This document shows positions 15,345 through 24,229 of a stretch of DNA of 64,000 nucleotides, piece after piece. Each line of letters opens with the position of its first letter. The stretch's first letter is position 1. Source of the stretch: a virus; IMG/VR virus record IMGVR_UViG_3300002835_007718, positions 1-64,000 of that record; one strand, 5' to 3'. The notes beneath the pieces were generated by a model that saw only the letters and a program-made list of their open reading frames with translations, made no database searches and was not told the DNA's origin. A program made the translations under genes and the position numbers.

Positions 15345-16252
15345 AACTTAAATTTTAATTTAAATGCTTCTTCACTATAATAAGTATTATATAATTCTTG
15401 TGTTAATATACGATTTTCTTCGTAGAAATCCAAATCGTTCCATAAATTTTTTAATAATGACTTTGCTTTAACAAGGTCACCATCATCTACTGATAAATTT
15501 GGATGTAAAATTTGTTGAGTATCTAATCCGTTATATCCAATACATGGTATTCCTAAATACGAACAATTTAATGCAAATGTTCCTGCTGCATGAGTTCTCA
15601 TCATGTGAATACCAACTCGTCTTTTACTTAATTCAGAAATCCATTGATTCCATTCCAAGTATGGCAATTGAGTAATTCCAAGTGTCGACTCACCCTCTTG
15701 TCTCCTACCCATTTGTGGTGAATAGATTTCATCGGTAACTGAAGATGCTAACATAAATGAATCAAATCCACCATACCAACTTTTCATATTACCGCCAATC
15801 ATAATACCATTTCTATTTTCGTGTGGTGTTATGTTTTGAATGGGGTCTTCAATCATTAGTGATTGTAAAACTCTAACATCAGAATGATTTGTTAGTCCTT
15901 GATAATATTGTTTATCTTGGTGATTATGAACAAATATAATGTCAGCAGAAACAAGATTGTTGTAGTAGTGAATCTGATTTGTTAGATTATAATCTTGAAA
16001 ATACCAAAATGGCCCTTCTTGCATTACGCCTACTTTTTTACAAAATCGTTTGATATGCGTTAAGTCAACAAGTTCTGGATTATTTTTTGGAGTAATTACA
16101 ATACCTAAATCATATTCTTCCAATGGGTGATGTTTTAGGTTATAATGCGTAGCATCTAATGCAACTATCCAAGCAAACTCCGTTCTCATGTTGTTATGGG
16201 TTCTTGGTATTTTACCAACAAACTCCATTTCAGTAAAGAATGCTATTTTCAT
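15338..16252 (-). CDS. GT-B-fold glycosyltransferase-like protein
   Basis: The start is set at ATG 16252 (MKIAFFTEMEF), with GGA about 8 nt upstream and a 1-nt gap to the preceding gene; an ATG four codons earlier is also possible. About 304 residues in two Rossmann-like halves: GIVITPKNN and VGVMQEGPFWYF in the first, IMIGGNMKSWYGGFDSF and RVGIHMMRTHAAGTFALNCSYLG in the second, where the latter resembles the donor-binding region of GT-B enzymes. Substrate unknown. It ends 7 nt inside the next gene. Confidence 0.6.
   Translation of the reverse strand: MKIAFFTEMEFVGKIPRTHNNMRTEFAWIVALDATHYNLKHHPLEEYDLGIVITPKNNPELVDLTHIKRFCKKVGVMQEGPFWYFQDYNLTNQIHYYNNLVSADIIFVHNHQDKQYYQGLTNHSDVRVLQSLMIEDPIQNITPHENRNGIMIGGNMKSWYGGFDSFMLASSVTDEIYSPQMGRRQEGESTLGITQLPYLEWNQWISELSKRRVGIHMMRTHAAGTFALNCSYLGIPCIGYNGLDTQQILHPNLSVDDGDLVKAKSLLKNLWNDLDFYEENRILTQELYNTYYSEEAFKLKFKLC
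15403..15434 (-). promoter_or_regulatory. Intragenic promoter, TTTG-N20-TATATTAA
   Basis: Inside the 3' end of the GT-B-like gene: -33 TTTG (15434-15431), exactly 20 nt, then TATATTAA (15410-15403), with CG just before the -7 box as in sister sites. It would drive the GT2 gene beginning at 15344. Confidence 0.5.
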
Positions 16253-16253
16253 A

Positions 16254-16856
16254 TTATTTTCCATAACTCAATATTATACCCTCTTGGTGTATTGTGGTAA
16301 AAGAGCTACCATCTGTTCTATTTACTTTAAACCCAGCGGGCTCTCCTATATATTTTTCAATTACCAACCCAGCATCTATCGCTTCATTAACAGCTTTATA
16401 CACTCCAGTAGAATCAGGATGTCCGTAATCATCAAATACTAAATAAATACCAGTATCGTGATTCATTTTTGTTAGGGCTTGATTTATATCAAATATTACA
16501 TTTTCGTATAAATGTATACAATCAATTACGACTACATCATAATAGGTTCGTAAAGTATCGTATGTTTTAACATTATATGCATCGTTCAATATAAAATCAA
16601 TATTACCAATACCACTACAATATTCTCTAGCTTTAGCAAGTCGGTTTGGATTAAATTCAATAGTGTCTACATTATGAAATAACGAACTTAAAACTTTAGT
16701 AGTTACGCCATAACAGGTGCCAACTTCCAAACAAGATTCTAAATTTTTTCCATAAAAAAAATCTATAACATCATGTTTCCATTTTAATGATGTGGTATCT
16801 TTATGTTCTAAATTCTTTTCAGAAATTCCTTCTAATATTTTATATTTAATTTCCAT
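16254..16856 (-). CDS. Class I SAM-dependent methyltransferase
   Basis: The start is set at ATG 16856 (MEIKYKILEG); a frame opening further upstream is not supported by an SD. The product has about 200 residues. SCLEVGTCYGVTTKVL matches SAM motif I, followed by VDTIEFNPNRLAKA (acidic residue binding the ribose) and YDVVVIDCIHLYENV. Closest in style to small sugar- or O-methyltransferases encoded in glycan clusters. It overlaps the glycosyltransferase upstream by 11 nt and leaves 1 nt to the gene downstream. Confidence 0.7.
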   Translation of the reverse strand: MEIKYKILEGISEKNLEHKDTTSLKWKHDVIDFFYGKNLESCLEVGTCYGVTTKVLSSLFHNVDTIEFNPNRLAKAREYCSGIGNIDFILNDAYNVKTYDTLRTYYDVVVIDCIHLYENVIFDINQALTKMNHDTGIYLVFDDYGHPDSTGVYKAVNEAIDAGLVIEKYIGEPAGFKVNRTDGSSFTTIHQEGIILSYGK

Positions 16857-17613
16857 ATAATTCTTTATAAGTTCGTTCCATCCAATAAAAAACATTTCTT
16901 GGATTTGGTGGAATTGCGTTAAAATGATATATCCACCCCGCGTCTAAAAAGTGTAACTCATCACTAAACAAAGAATATTGTGGAATGTGTAATAGATTCT
17001 TTCTAAACAAATCTTGTAGATTATAACACTCATCCATATAAGTAACATCAATATTATGGAGTTGTGTTAAATAATTGATAATTGTTTGGTCGGTTCCAGC
17101 GCTTATTTTATCATTCCAAACATTGATAGTTTCTATATTATCTAAATAATATTTCTGAACTTCTTTGTAAAATGGTATGTGTGATTTATTGGTAATTTGA
17201 AACCCACCATTAAAATATTTCCAAGGTTTAATCTTGGGTTCATTTGGAAATAAAGCATTACCCCAATCTCGTATACTACGAGTTACCCATTCATAACATC
17301 CATTATTTACAACTACCCCCAACTTACCATCAGTTTCATTGAAAAAGTTTGGAGTTTCAGGATGTATAATTGTATCCGCATCAACAATTAAAACTTGGTC
17401 GTAATCAATATTATTATGCTGAAGAATTTCGTGAACCCAATATCTTTGTAAAGTTACTTTAAATTTATTTACATCAGTAATTGGTTCGGTCCATTCGACT
17501 AATTCAACATTGTGTTTATCACACCAACTTTTCCAACTTTTTATGGAATAGTGATATGAATTATTCCGACCATTACCTAAATCTACATTTGGTATAAAAA
17601 CTATATTTTTCAT
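16846..17613 (-). CDS. GT-A glycosyltransferase (GT8-like)
   Basis: A 255-residue protein with the nucleotide-diphospho-sugar transferase pattern: VFIPNVDLG at the N-terminus, QVLIVDADTIIHPETPNFF with the DxD metal motif, and KYFNGGFQITNKSHIPFYKEV for the acceptor loop. GT8 and related enzymes transfer hexoses with retention. It is one of about ten sugar transferases in this island. Start 4 nt overlap with the epimerase gene. Confidence 0.7.
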   Translation of the reverse strand: MKNIVFIPNVDLGNGRNNSYHYSIKSWKSWCDKHNVELVEWTEPITDVNKFKVTLQRYWVHEILQHNNIDYDQVLIVDADTIIHPETPNFFNETDGKLGVVVNNGCYEWVTRSIRDWGNALFPNEPKIKPWKYFNGGFQITNKSHIPFYKEVQKYYLDNIETINVWNDKISAGTDQTIINYLTQLHNIDVTYMDECYNLQDLFRKNLLHIPQYSLFSDELHFLDAGWIYHFNAIPPNPRNVFYWMERTYKELYGN

Positions 17614-18440
17614 AATTCGTTAATGTAATCTTTTAATTCACGAGTTGGATTCCATCCTAAAACTTTGTTGGCTGTAGAATCGGTATTTAATGTATCTCTT
17701 GCTTCACCCAATTTACCATCTTTGTAGATTGGGTCAATTCCAAACATTTTTGCAACTTCATTTACTGAATGGTTTTTACCCCTACCCAATTCTAACTCAT
17801 AACCATATGCTTGTTTTTCCATGATAAGAATTAAAGCATCTACAATATCATCAATATGCGTAAAATCTCTACGTTGTTCACCATCACCATAGATTTCAGA
17901 TTGAACTCCGTTTTGAATGTTGTTAATCCAACGACCAATTAAAGTGGTGTATCCACCCTCAAGGAGTTGATGTGGTCCATAAACATTGTAGAATCTTGCG
18001 ATAGAAGCCAACAATCCAAAATGAGTTTGATATAGCGTAATAATATCTTCACCCAAATCTTTTGAGAATGTGTATGGGTTTTTAAACCTACCACTATGTT
18101 TTGATGATGAACCTGCGTAGACTAAAGGAATATTGTTTTTAACACAAAACTTAACCACTTCATATGTTCCGTTAAAGTTTGTATCAATATACTCTTCAGG
18201 TCGTTGAAAAGATGGTCCAATTCTTGCAATAGCAGCCAAATGAAATATAATATTAAAATCTTTATCCATTGTGGATATGTTTTGAATATCACCCACCCAA
18301 TATCTACAACCATCTACTTCATTGGATTTTAAACCAGTTGAATAGTTGTCTAATGATTGAACTTCGTGTCCATCTTTTAATAATCTTTTGATGAGGTTTG
18401 TTCCTACAAAACCAGCACCGCCTGTAACTAATATTTTCAT
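17610..18440 (-). CDS. NAD-dependent epimerase/dehydratase (extended SDR)
   Basis: Start at ATG 18440 (MKILVTGGAGFVG), one base after the stop upstream. About 276 residues. TGGAGFVG is the dinucleotide-binding GxxGxxG motif; HLAAIARIGPSF and the YTFSK motif (Tyr and Lys of the SDR catalytic set) follow, then SIARFYNVYGPHQ and RRDFTHIDDIVDALIL, typical of UDP-glucose/GalNAc 4-epimerases and dTDP-glucose dehydratases. The exact sugar cannot be told from sequence. It supplies an activated sugar for the transferases around it. Confidence 0.85.
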   Translation of the reverse strand: MKILVTGGAGFVGTNLIKRLLKDGHEVQSLDNYSTGLKSNEVDGCRYWVGDIQNISTMDKDFNIIFHLAAIARIGPSFQRPEEYIDTNFNGTYEVVKFCVKNNIPLVYAGSSSKHSGRFKNPYTFSKDLGEDIITLYQTHFGLLASIARFYNVYGPHQLLEGGYTTLIGRWINNIQNGVQSEIYGDGEQRRDFTHIDDIVDALILIMEKQAYGYELELGRGKNHSVNEVAKMFGIDPIYKDGKLGEARDTLNTDSTANKVLGWNPTRELKDYINEL

Positions 18441-18441
18441 T

Positions 18442-19077
18442 TTATCCGATACCCTTCCACGTTGCTCCATTTGTGGTGTAGTAATGATTTACTTCTATGG
18501 TGGGTGTATATAAATAGTTTTTACCAGCTTTTATAATATCATCAGCCCAATACCTATCTTCCTTTCCAGGAAGGGTTTCATCAAATGGATATTTGGTTAA
18601 TACCTCTTTTGTATAAAAACAAAATGCGTTATGTAAAAATGCTCTACCTTCAAGTGGTGAGTTCATATTTTTTTCCTCAGCATCACCAAAATGAGACCAA
18701 ATATATCGTTTGCTAATTTTTTTACCACGATAAATAGGAGTTTGCTTTCCAAATACAGCTACATATTTTTTTAATTTACTATCAATATAATCCAAATCTA
18801 ATTTGGTTATTTGTGAATGTGCTGATAATATTAATATAGTATTGTATTTTGAGTTTTTAACCCCAAGATTTATTGCTTTGCCAGGACTATAATCATCTAT
18901 GGTGATTACTTTAATATCACCACGATTATTAAACAATTTTACAACAGCCAATGAATCATCGGTAGAATGGTCATCAATTACAATTATTTCAGCGTTTGGA
19001 ATAAAATCTAAAACCGATTGGATAGCAAACCCAATATACTGATGTTCATTGTGGTTTCTGATAATTACACTAACCAT
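18442..19077 (-). CDS. GT2 family glycosyltransferase
   Basis: A 211-residue, short GT-A enzyme: VSVIIRNHNEHQYIGFAIQSV at the start, IIVIDDHSTDDSLAVV (nucleotide-binding DD), GKAINLGVKNSKYNTILILSAHSQI, and GKEDRYWADDIIKAGKNYLY near the end for the catalytic base region. It uses SAHSQ in place of a DxD, which is seen in some GT2 members. It ends 1 nt before the epimerase and starts inside the NeuB-like gene. Confidence 0.8.
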   Translation of the reverse strand: MVSVIIRNHNEHQYIGFAIQSVLDFIPNAEIIVIDDHSTDDSLAVVKLFNNRGDIKVITIDDYSPGKAINLGVKNSKYNTILILSAHSQITKLDLDYIDSKLKKYVAVFGKQTPIYRGKKISKRYIWSHFGDAEEKNMNSPLEGRAFLHNAFCFYTKEVLTKYPFDETLPGKEDRYWADDIIKAGKNYLYTPTIEVNHYYTTNGATWKGIG

Positions 19078-19870
19078 TAAATCTTCCGGTATAATTGTTC
19101 CTTGAATCTAATTCACTTTGTTGAAAATCATCGCCATGAGAAATAAACATCTCTTCTCTCATTTTGATATAATCAGTCAAATCTTTCATCTCGTGAGGTA
19201 GAATGGCAAACTGATTATCACGACCTGGCAAACTTTTGTCGGTTGTAAAGTGTTTTTCAACAACCATAGCACCCTCACCAATAGCTACCTTTGCAGATTC
19301 CACACCTTCAATGTGGTCAGAGTATCCAACGGAAAATCCAATAGTCTTGAATAGGTTCATTCTTAATAGATTTGCCATAGATGGTTTACACGGATAAGTA
19401 GAAACACAATGTAGTATGTATAAATCGGCAATGTCTACAAAAGAAGTGCTTTCCTCAATCTCATCAAATGTAGATGTACCCGTTGACATAAAGATTGTCT
19501 TAAAGTTTTCATTACAATACTTAATGAGTTCGTGGTTTCGTGATTCAAAACTTGGAATCTTCACATCTTCCACACCAAGCTCCACCAATAACTCAGCGTC
19601 TTTGATACTAAACACACTTGACATAAATTTAATACCAACCTCATTACAATAGTTGATGAGTTCAATATGCCGTTCCCTCGTGAGTTCTGCTTTTTCATAG
19701 ATTTCTCTACGACCATCAACATCCCACACACCGGGCTTTAATCTGCTTACTGACCAACTTTGAAACTTAGCGTAAGTAGCACCAGCCTCTGCTGCTGCAC
19801 GAATCATTTCTTTGGCGAGTTCCATATCACCACCATGATTCCATCCAATTTCTGCAATTACTTTAACCAT
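19070..19870 (-). CDS. neuB: NeuB-like nonulosonic acid synthase lacking the SAF domain
   Basis: Start at ATG 19870 (MVKVIAEIGWNHGGD). About 266 residues. Matches the NeuB TIM-barrel: AEIGWNHGGDMELAKEMI, TYAKFQSWSV, GIKFMSSVFSIKDAELL, VKIPSFESRNHELI, IFMSTGTSTFDEI, HCVSTYPCKP, GFSVGYSDHIEG and EKHFTTDKSLPGRDNQFAILPHEM. NeuB joins phosphoenolpyruvate to an N-acetylated hexosamine to make a sialic-type acid. Cellular NeuB has a further C-terminal antifreeze-like (SAF) domain, missing here, so activity or subunit contacts may differ. With the NeuA-like gene at 21160 it points to a phage-encoded pathway. Confidence 0.85.
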   Translation of the reverse strand: MVKVIAEIGWNHGGDMELAKEMIRAAAEAGATYAKFQSWSVSRLKPGVWDVDGRREIYEKAELTRERHIELINYCNEVGIKFMSSVFSIKDAELLVELGVEDVKIPSFESRNHELIKYCNENFKTIFMSTGTSTFDEIEESTSFVDIADLYILHCVSTYPCKPSMANLLRMNLFKTIGFSVGYSDHIEGVESAKVAIGEGAMVVEKHFTTDKSLPGRDNQFAILPHEMKDLTDYIKMREEMFISHGDDFQQSELDSRNNYTGRFNG

Positions 19871-20454
19871 AGTTGGTCGTTTTTTCCTAAATGACATTTG
19901 TATCCAAATCCAAGTTTTTTAAGATTATCTTCGGTTTTTTTGTTCATATTAAATTCATTTGTGATGATTAGCTCAATTAAAATTGCTTGAGTTTCTGAAA
20001 AGAAATCCTCACATTCTAATATATTTGCTTCAGCACCTTCTACATCCATTTTAACAATGTGGGGTCTTATAGTTTCGTTGTTTGCGTTTTTAAATGGGAC
20101 ACTAATTGAATTTTCTTTGTTAAAAATACTATATGTTCCATTATTTGATTTACCATCGGAACGCATTCCTATTGTAAACTCGCCATCAGAATTAAACAAC
20201 CCATATTCGTGTATAGTAAATCGTGTATCTTCTAACTTTCGTAGTTCGTTCAAATTGTCTGGCTGTGGTTCGTATGCATGAAGTTCACATTCAGGATATA
20301 CTTCTAAAAAAGATTCGGAAAAATATCCAATATTAGCACCAATATCGGCTATAATAGGATTTGGTGGATTTACACCATACGTTTCCTTCAATTCTTTTAT
20401 TTGACGAAGTGCGCCAGGTTTAAGTTGTGATTTTAATTGTTTTGTTAATAACAT
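19858..20454 (-). CDS. FkbM-family methyltransferase
   Basis: Start at ATG 20454, overlapping the upstream stop by 1 nt. About 198 residues: IIADIGANIGYFSESFL (SAM motif I), ELHAYEPQPDNLNEL (acidic ribose-binding loop), HIVKMDVEGAEANILE (the DVEG motif typical of FkbM enzymes) and ILIELI. FkbM enzymes O-methylate sugars and polyketides, so in this island it probably caps or modifies a glycan. Good match over the whole length. Confidence 0.8.
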   Translation of the reverse strand: MLLTKQLKSQLKPGALRQIKELKETYGVNPPNPIIADIGANIGYFSESFLEVYPECELHAYEPQPDNLNELRKLEDTRFTIHEYGLFNSDGEFTIGMRSDGKSNNGTYSIFNKENSISVPFKNANNETIRPHIVKMDVEGAEANILECEDFFSETQAILIELIITNEFNMNKKTEDNLKKLGFGYKCHLGKNDQLWLK

Positions 20455-21152
20455 TATTTTCTTGTTTTTAAAATGTAATGTCCCCAAAGTTCAGGATTAT
20501 CAACTTCATAAGCATCACTTGTGTATTCGTATTCTACTTTTAAACCTAAAGATTCTAACATAGATTGTATATTATCAATAGAATCCATCTTACCACCTCT
20601 ATAATTTTCTACCTCAACATCCTTAACAACATTTAAAAATTTTTCTAAATTTGGTTCTGGTGAGTATAAAGAACGATATTGGTTATATTCCGTAGCACAT
20701 ATTAGTCTTTCAGTTATATTAGAAAAAGTTTTAAAGAAATAATCTATACTAAATATAACTCCAGAATCTTTAGTTAAATTTTGACATTTTGTAAAAAAAT
20801 CTTTCTTATTATTTGTAGTAAGATGATGCAAAAACCAACGATTTAAAATAATATCAAATTTCACATCCGTTTCAAATTTAAATATATTTGCGCTTATAAA
20901 TTTTGCACTCTTAAAACCATAAGTAGAATTTTTAAACTCATTTTCAAATACCTTTGATAAGTCTATGCAAACTAAATTTATTTTTGATTTTGTATTAATA
21001 TCAACATCTTGTATTTCCCAAGCGTTTGGAGAACCTACTATTAAAATATTATACTCAATTTCTAAATTACAATATGATTCTATAAAATTTTTAATATCTG
21101 TTCTAGTACATTTATCAAAAAATTTATTGTGCATCATTGGATTTCCAGCCAT
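20454..21152 (-). CDS. SAM-dependent methyltransferase
   Basis: A 232-residue protein with a Rossmann-type methyltransferase core: YNILIVGSPNAWEI in the SAM motif I position (atypical, lacking GxGxG), NLVCIDLSKVFENEF, FDIILNRWFLHHLTTNNKKDF (motif typical of class I enzymes with NRW-HH) and GVIFSIDYFF. The target is not clear; the setting suggests a sugar or lipid. It starts 7 nt after the NeuA-like gene. Confidence 0.65.
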   Translation of the reverse strand: MAGNPMMHNKFFDKCTRTDIKNFIESYCNLEIEYNILIVGSPNAWEIQDVDINTKSKINLVCIDLSKVFENEFKNSTYGFKSAKFISANIFKFETDVKFDIILNRWFLHHLTTNNKKDFFTKCQNLTKDSGVIFSIDYFFKTFSNITERLICATEYNQYRSLYSPEPNLEKFLNVVKDVEVENYRGGKMDSIDNIQSMLESLGLKVEYEYTSDAYEVDNPELWGHYILKTRK

Positions 21153-21159
21153 ATATTTC

Positions 21160-21702
21160 CTATTTTAAATTATTTTTTGCTAATTCTAAATCAGATTCAT
21201 AGTGAACATCCACCGCATTATCTTTAATACATCCCAATCTTTTACTAACTTGACCTGATTTTAGATATGCATACTTAAATATACGAACTGAACCACTGCG
21301 TTTATAACTTGGATTAACCGTAATCAAATCATCATATTTATTTTCAATCATATAGTCAATACACTCATCAAGAGTATGCGACCTATTTGGGTTGTCTGGC
21401 TGAAGACCTATTACAAGGTCGTAATCATGTAATGTTTTATTAACTATATCTAAATATACGTCCACCACTTCGGTATCACCACATAATTCTTTAGAGCGTT
21501 CATCAAAATAAACACCATATTGTTCACAAATTGATTTAACTTCAGCACTCTCCGATGAAACTAATATGGTTACCTCATGTTTACTTTGGTTTGCATAATC
21601 TACTGAATGTAGGAACATAGGTTTACCATTCAACTCACGAATGTTTTTCTTTTCCAATCGTGTTGAGTCAAGTTTGGTTGGGATAATTACTAATACTTTC
21701 AT
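21160..21702 (-). CDS. neuA: NeuA-like acylneuraminate cytidylyltransferase
   Basis: A 180-residue protein. MKVLVIIPTKLDSTRLEKKN at the start matches the nucleotide-binding loop IPARxxSxRxxxKN of CMP-sialic acid and CMP-KDO synthetases; NGKPMFLHSVDYA, ESAEVKSICEQYGV and DLVIGLQPDNPNRS follow in the usual order. The activity is CTP plus sugar acid to CMP-sugar. It is shorter than most NeuA proteins (about 220 residues). Start overlaps the dehydrogenase by 4 nt, and an embedded promoter lies 67 nt upstream. Confidence 0.8.
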   Translation of the reverse strand: MKVLVIIPTKLDSTRLEKKNIRELNGKPMFLHSVDYANQSKHEVTILVSSESAEVKSICEQYGVYFDERSKELCGDTEVVDVYLDIVNKTLHDYDLVIGLQPDNPNRSHTLDECIDYMIENKYDDLITVNPSYKRSGSVRIFKYAYLKSGQVSKRLGCIKDNAVDVHYESDLELAKNNLK

Positions 21703-22616
21703 AATTTATTTATAGCCCATTTGTAGGCTTTTTCTTGTCCTTGAATTGTCATACCACCAATATGAGGTGTAAATATACAATTTAATTTTGAATTATCCAA
21801 ATTAAAAAATGCAGATTTTGAAATATCACCAAATTCATCCTCAATCACATCAGCTGCATATCCGTAAAGTTTACACTCTTTAAGTGCTTTGATTACATCT
21901 GATTCATTCACAATCTCACCACGAGATGTATTTACTAAAAACTTAACATTACGAGAAAGTAAATCGTAGTCAATCATATATTTTGTTTCATCACTAACAT
22001 GAACGTGAAGTGATACTGCATCGCATATTTGGAATAAATCCTGTAATGTTTTTACATTAGATTCATCTGAATATGGGTCATAAATATAAACTTGAGCATC
22101 AAAGGCTCTACAATATTTTACCATCATCTTACCCAATCTACCATATCCAACAATACCAACTTTGAAGTCTTTCATTTGTTGACCTACAAAAGGTAGATAA
22201 TCCCAACTTTTTTCTTCTTTGGTTTTGTTGTTTGAAATTGTAATGTTTCTCATCAAATCAAGAAGAAGTCCAAATGCAAGTTCTGAAGTAGATGGTAGTT
22301 GATTGATTAGTTCATAGTCTTTGGTTAAAGAATATATCTTGATTCCAACCGATTCACAATAATCAATATCAATATGATTCATACCCGTAGAGCAGGTGTT
22401 GATTAGAGATACATTTGTTCCGTTTAATAATTCCTCATCAATTTTATAAGTTTGTTGATTTGGATTACACAGTATTGTATCTATGCTTTTGTTCAATAAC
22501 AAATCCCTAACTTCCGACTTTGAACCTTCTTCTAAAAGATGTATTTCACCCTTTGTAGCCAATAAATTTAAAACACCATTTAGATGTTTGATAGGAGTTA
22601 CCACAGCTATTTTCAT
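21699..22616 (-). CDS. D-2-hydroxyacid dehydrogenase
   Basis: A 305-residue NAD-dependent enzyme: GIVGYGRLGKMMVKYCRAF (Rossmann motif), VYIYDPYS for the ribose hydroxyls, ISLHV-type VSLHVHVSDETKYMI, NTSRGEIVNESDVIKAL with the catalytic Arg, DVIED with Glu and TPHIGGMT with the catalytic His. The family includes phosphoglycerate and glyoxylate/formate dehydrogenases. In this cluster it may reduce or oxidise a sugar-derived acid; the substrate is unknown. Confidence 0.85.
   Translation of the reverse strand: MKIAVVTPIKHLNGVLNLLATKGEIHLLEEGSKSEVRDLLLNKSIDTILCNPNQQTYKIDEELLNGTNVSLINTCSTGMNHIDIDYCESVGIKIYSLTKDYELINQLPSTSELAFGLLLDLMRNITISNNKTKEEKSWDYLPFVGQQMKDFKVGIVGYGRLGKMMVKYCRAFDAQVYIYDPYSDESNVKTLQDLFQICDAVSLHVHVSDETKYMIDYDLLSRNVKFLVNTSRGEIVNESDVIKALKECKLYGYAADVIEDEFGDISKSAFFNLDNSKLNCIFTPHIGGMTIQGQEKAYKWAINKL
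21770..21801 (-). promoter_or_regulatory. Intragenic promoter, TTTG-N20-TATATTTA
   Basis: Inside the 3' end of the dehydrogenase gene: -33 TTTG (21801-21798), 20-nt spacer beginning GATAATTCAAAA as in the intergenic sites, -7 box TATATTTA (21777-21770). It encodes Leu-Asp-Asn-Ser-Lys in the dehydrogenase. It would drive the NeuA-like gene. Confidence 0.55.
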
Positions 22617-23605
22617 AAAAACTTTTTAATTTCATTTACCATTAAGAATGTGCTGTTGAATTCAAGTCCGCCTGTAATGGTATTTTGTATAAAATCTTTT
22701 TTTAAAGTATACTCTCTTAAATATGATTTGAAATCATTATTAATATCAAAAAGACCATCGTAATCATAAAAGTTTGATACTTGACCACTTTTATCAATTA
22801 ACACCGTAGGTATACCAAATTGAATGGGTTTAAACGCCAGAGTTGATGGTGCTGATATAACTATTTTACTTTCAGATATTAATTGATTATCGTTTTTAAC
22901 ATCTACTAATATACGATAATTTAAGTTATCAGGCAATATCCCTTTTAAATATTTTACATTGTGTTCAAACCCATTTTCATCAGCTCTACTTTTGAGCTTA
23001 AAAATTATCGGTAAATTATATTCTTTTTGTAAAGATACCAAATCTAATTTTTCAAAAAGTTCTTTTCCAAAGTTTACCTTAAACGGAGATGGTCTATTAT
23101 TTAAAAAGTTTATGATGACAAGTATGTGTTTTTTTTCCAAACCTTTATAATTTATTAACCCATCATTCGCAGGTATTCCAATTGGTATACAATAATCAAA
23201 CTGCTTTTCTTTATTTCCAAAAACAAAACAGTTATCAAAGACTTTTTTATACCCTTCTATCAAATAAGGATTGTCACCATTTCCGTGGGTGCAAGCCAAC
23301 ATTGGACCTTTTTTATTTTCGTATATTCTATCAAGCTTCGTTTTCGGTGTCAGCCGATTGTCATCTGAAATAATGAGGTCGTATTTTGAACTATCACAAT
23401 AGTCGTAAAATACTTCATTAAAATACGCATCATATTTTAAATCAAATACCAACCTTAAATCATCATCACCAACCCATTTATGAGATTTGCTCATTTGATA
23501 AACTTTGAGTAAATCTAATTCGTACTCTTTTGCAAGATGTGGTATGATTGGATAAATTCGTTCACCAACCCTATATTGTGAAGTTATGAATAGTATTTTT
23601 TTCAA
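22613..23605 (-). CDS. GT-B-like or glycerophosphotransferase-like protein
   Basis: A 330-residue protein with two Rossmann-like halves: KKILFITSQYRVGERIYPIIP, YDLIISDDNRLTPKTKL, MLACTHGNGDNPYL in the first; KHILVIINFLNNRPSPFKVNF and SKIVISAPSTLAFKPIQFGIPTVLID in the second. The last segment resembles the donor-site loop of CDP-glycerol glycerophosphotransferases and some GT-B enzymes. It is probably a transferase of the sugar island. It overlaps neighbours by 4 nt at both ends. Confidence 0.55.
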   Translation of the reverse strand: MKKILFITSQYRVGERIYPIIPHLAKEYELDLLKVYQMSKSHKWVGDDDLRLVFDLKYDAYFNEVFYDYCDSSKYDLIISDDNRLTPKTKLDRIYENKKGPMLACTHGNGDNPYLIEGYKKVFDNCFVFGNKEKQFDYCIPIGIPANDGLINYKGLEKKHILVIINFLNNRPSPFKVNFGKELFEKLDLVSLQKEYNLPIIFKLKSRADENGFEHNVKYLKGILPDNLNYRILVDVKNDNQLISESKIVISAPSTLAFKPIQFGIPTVLIDKSGQVSNFYDYDGLFDINNDFKSYLREYTLKKDFIQNTITGGLEFNSTFLMVNEIKKFL

Positions 23606-24228
23606 TGGTATAACCTATGAACTTTAAATGTTTCAACATACTTGATTCCCCTACGAGCACATTGGTAATTTGTATGGAAATCTTCTACAACCTCATCGGT
23701 AAAATAAAGGTGTTTTCTTTGACTTTCAAAATTATCAAATTGTTTGATTTTTTCGCTCAAGAATGGAGTCACATCAACAAATACGTTGGGAACCCAAGTA
23801 TCCAAAGTTGATGGAGTTCTATAATCTACCACACTTATAGCGTGTCTTCTACAAACCGCCATACCCACATTGTTTATTTTTTTGTGGTCGTGGTGAGTAT
23901 CTTCTTCAGGTGGAAGTAAAATCAAATCATACGAAGATATATCGTGTGTTGTTTCAATCTTATTAACCAAAAAATCATATGGAATGTTAATAGTATGGTC
24001 TTCTGATAGGAATGAACCTTTTACGTTTGGTAGAGAACTCCAAATGTTCATACACTCTTGGTGGCGATTTCTACTTGAAGATGTATCAAATTTACCACCA
24101 ATTGAAATTGTTATAATATCAAATTGAGTGTCTTGGAACTTATACATACTTGCCAAAGCCCCATATTCAATATCATCCGGATGTGGTGATAGACACAATA
24201 CTCTATCTGCGTTTAAAAACTTACCCAT
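23602..24228 (-). CDS. PIG-L/LmbE family N-acetylsugar deacetylase
   Basis: Start at ATG 24228 (MGKFLNADRV). About 208 residues. LSPHPDDIEYG is the PHPDD zinc motif, TISIGGKFDTSSSRNRHQE follows with the Arg/His pair, and PEEDTHHDHKKIN carries the second HxxH set. The family uses zinc to remove N-acetyl groups from sugars such as GlcNAc-PI or mycothiol precursors. In this cluster it could create a free amine on an aminosugar before further decoration. Confidence 0.85.
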   Translation of the reverse strand: MGKFLNADRVLCLSPHPDDIEYGALASMYKFQDTQFDIITISIGGKFDTSSSRNRHQECMNIWSSLPNVKGSFLSEDHTINIPYDFLVNKIETTHDISSYDLILLPPEEDTHHDHKKINNVGMAVCRRHAISVVDYRTPSTLDTWVPNVFVDVTPFLSEKIKQFDNFESQRKHLYFTDEVVEDFHTNYQCARRGIKYVETFKVHRLYH

Positions 24229-24229
24229 A

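Noticed and set aside
22906-22936. TTG-N20-TATATTAG inside the GT-B-like gene
   Set aside because: Box match is good, but it is about 290 nt from the next start and lacks the conserved spacer; mentioned only as a weak extra case.
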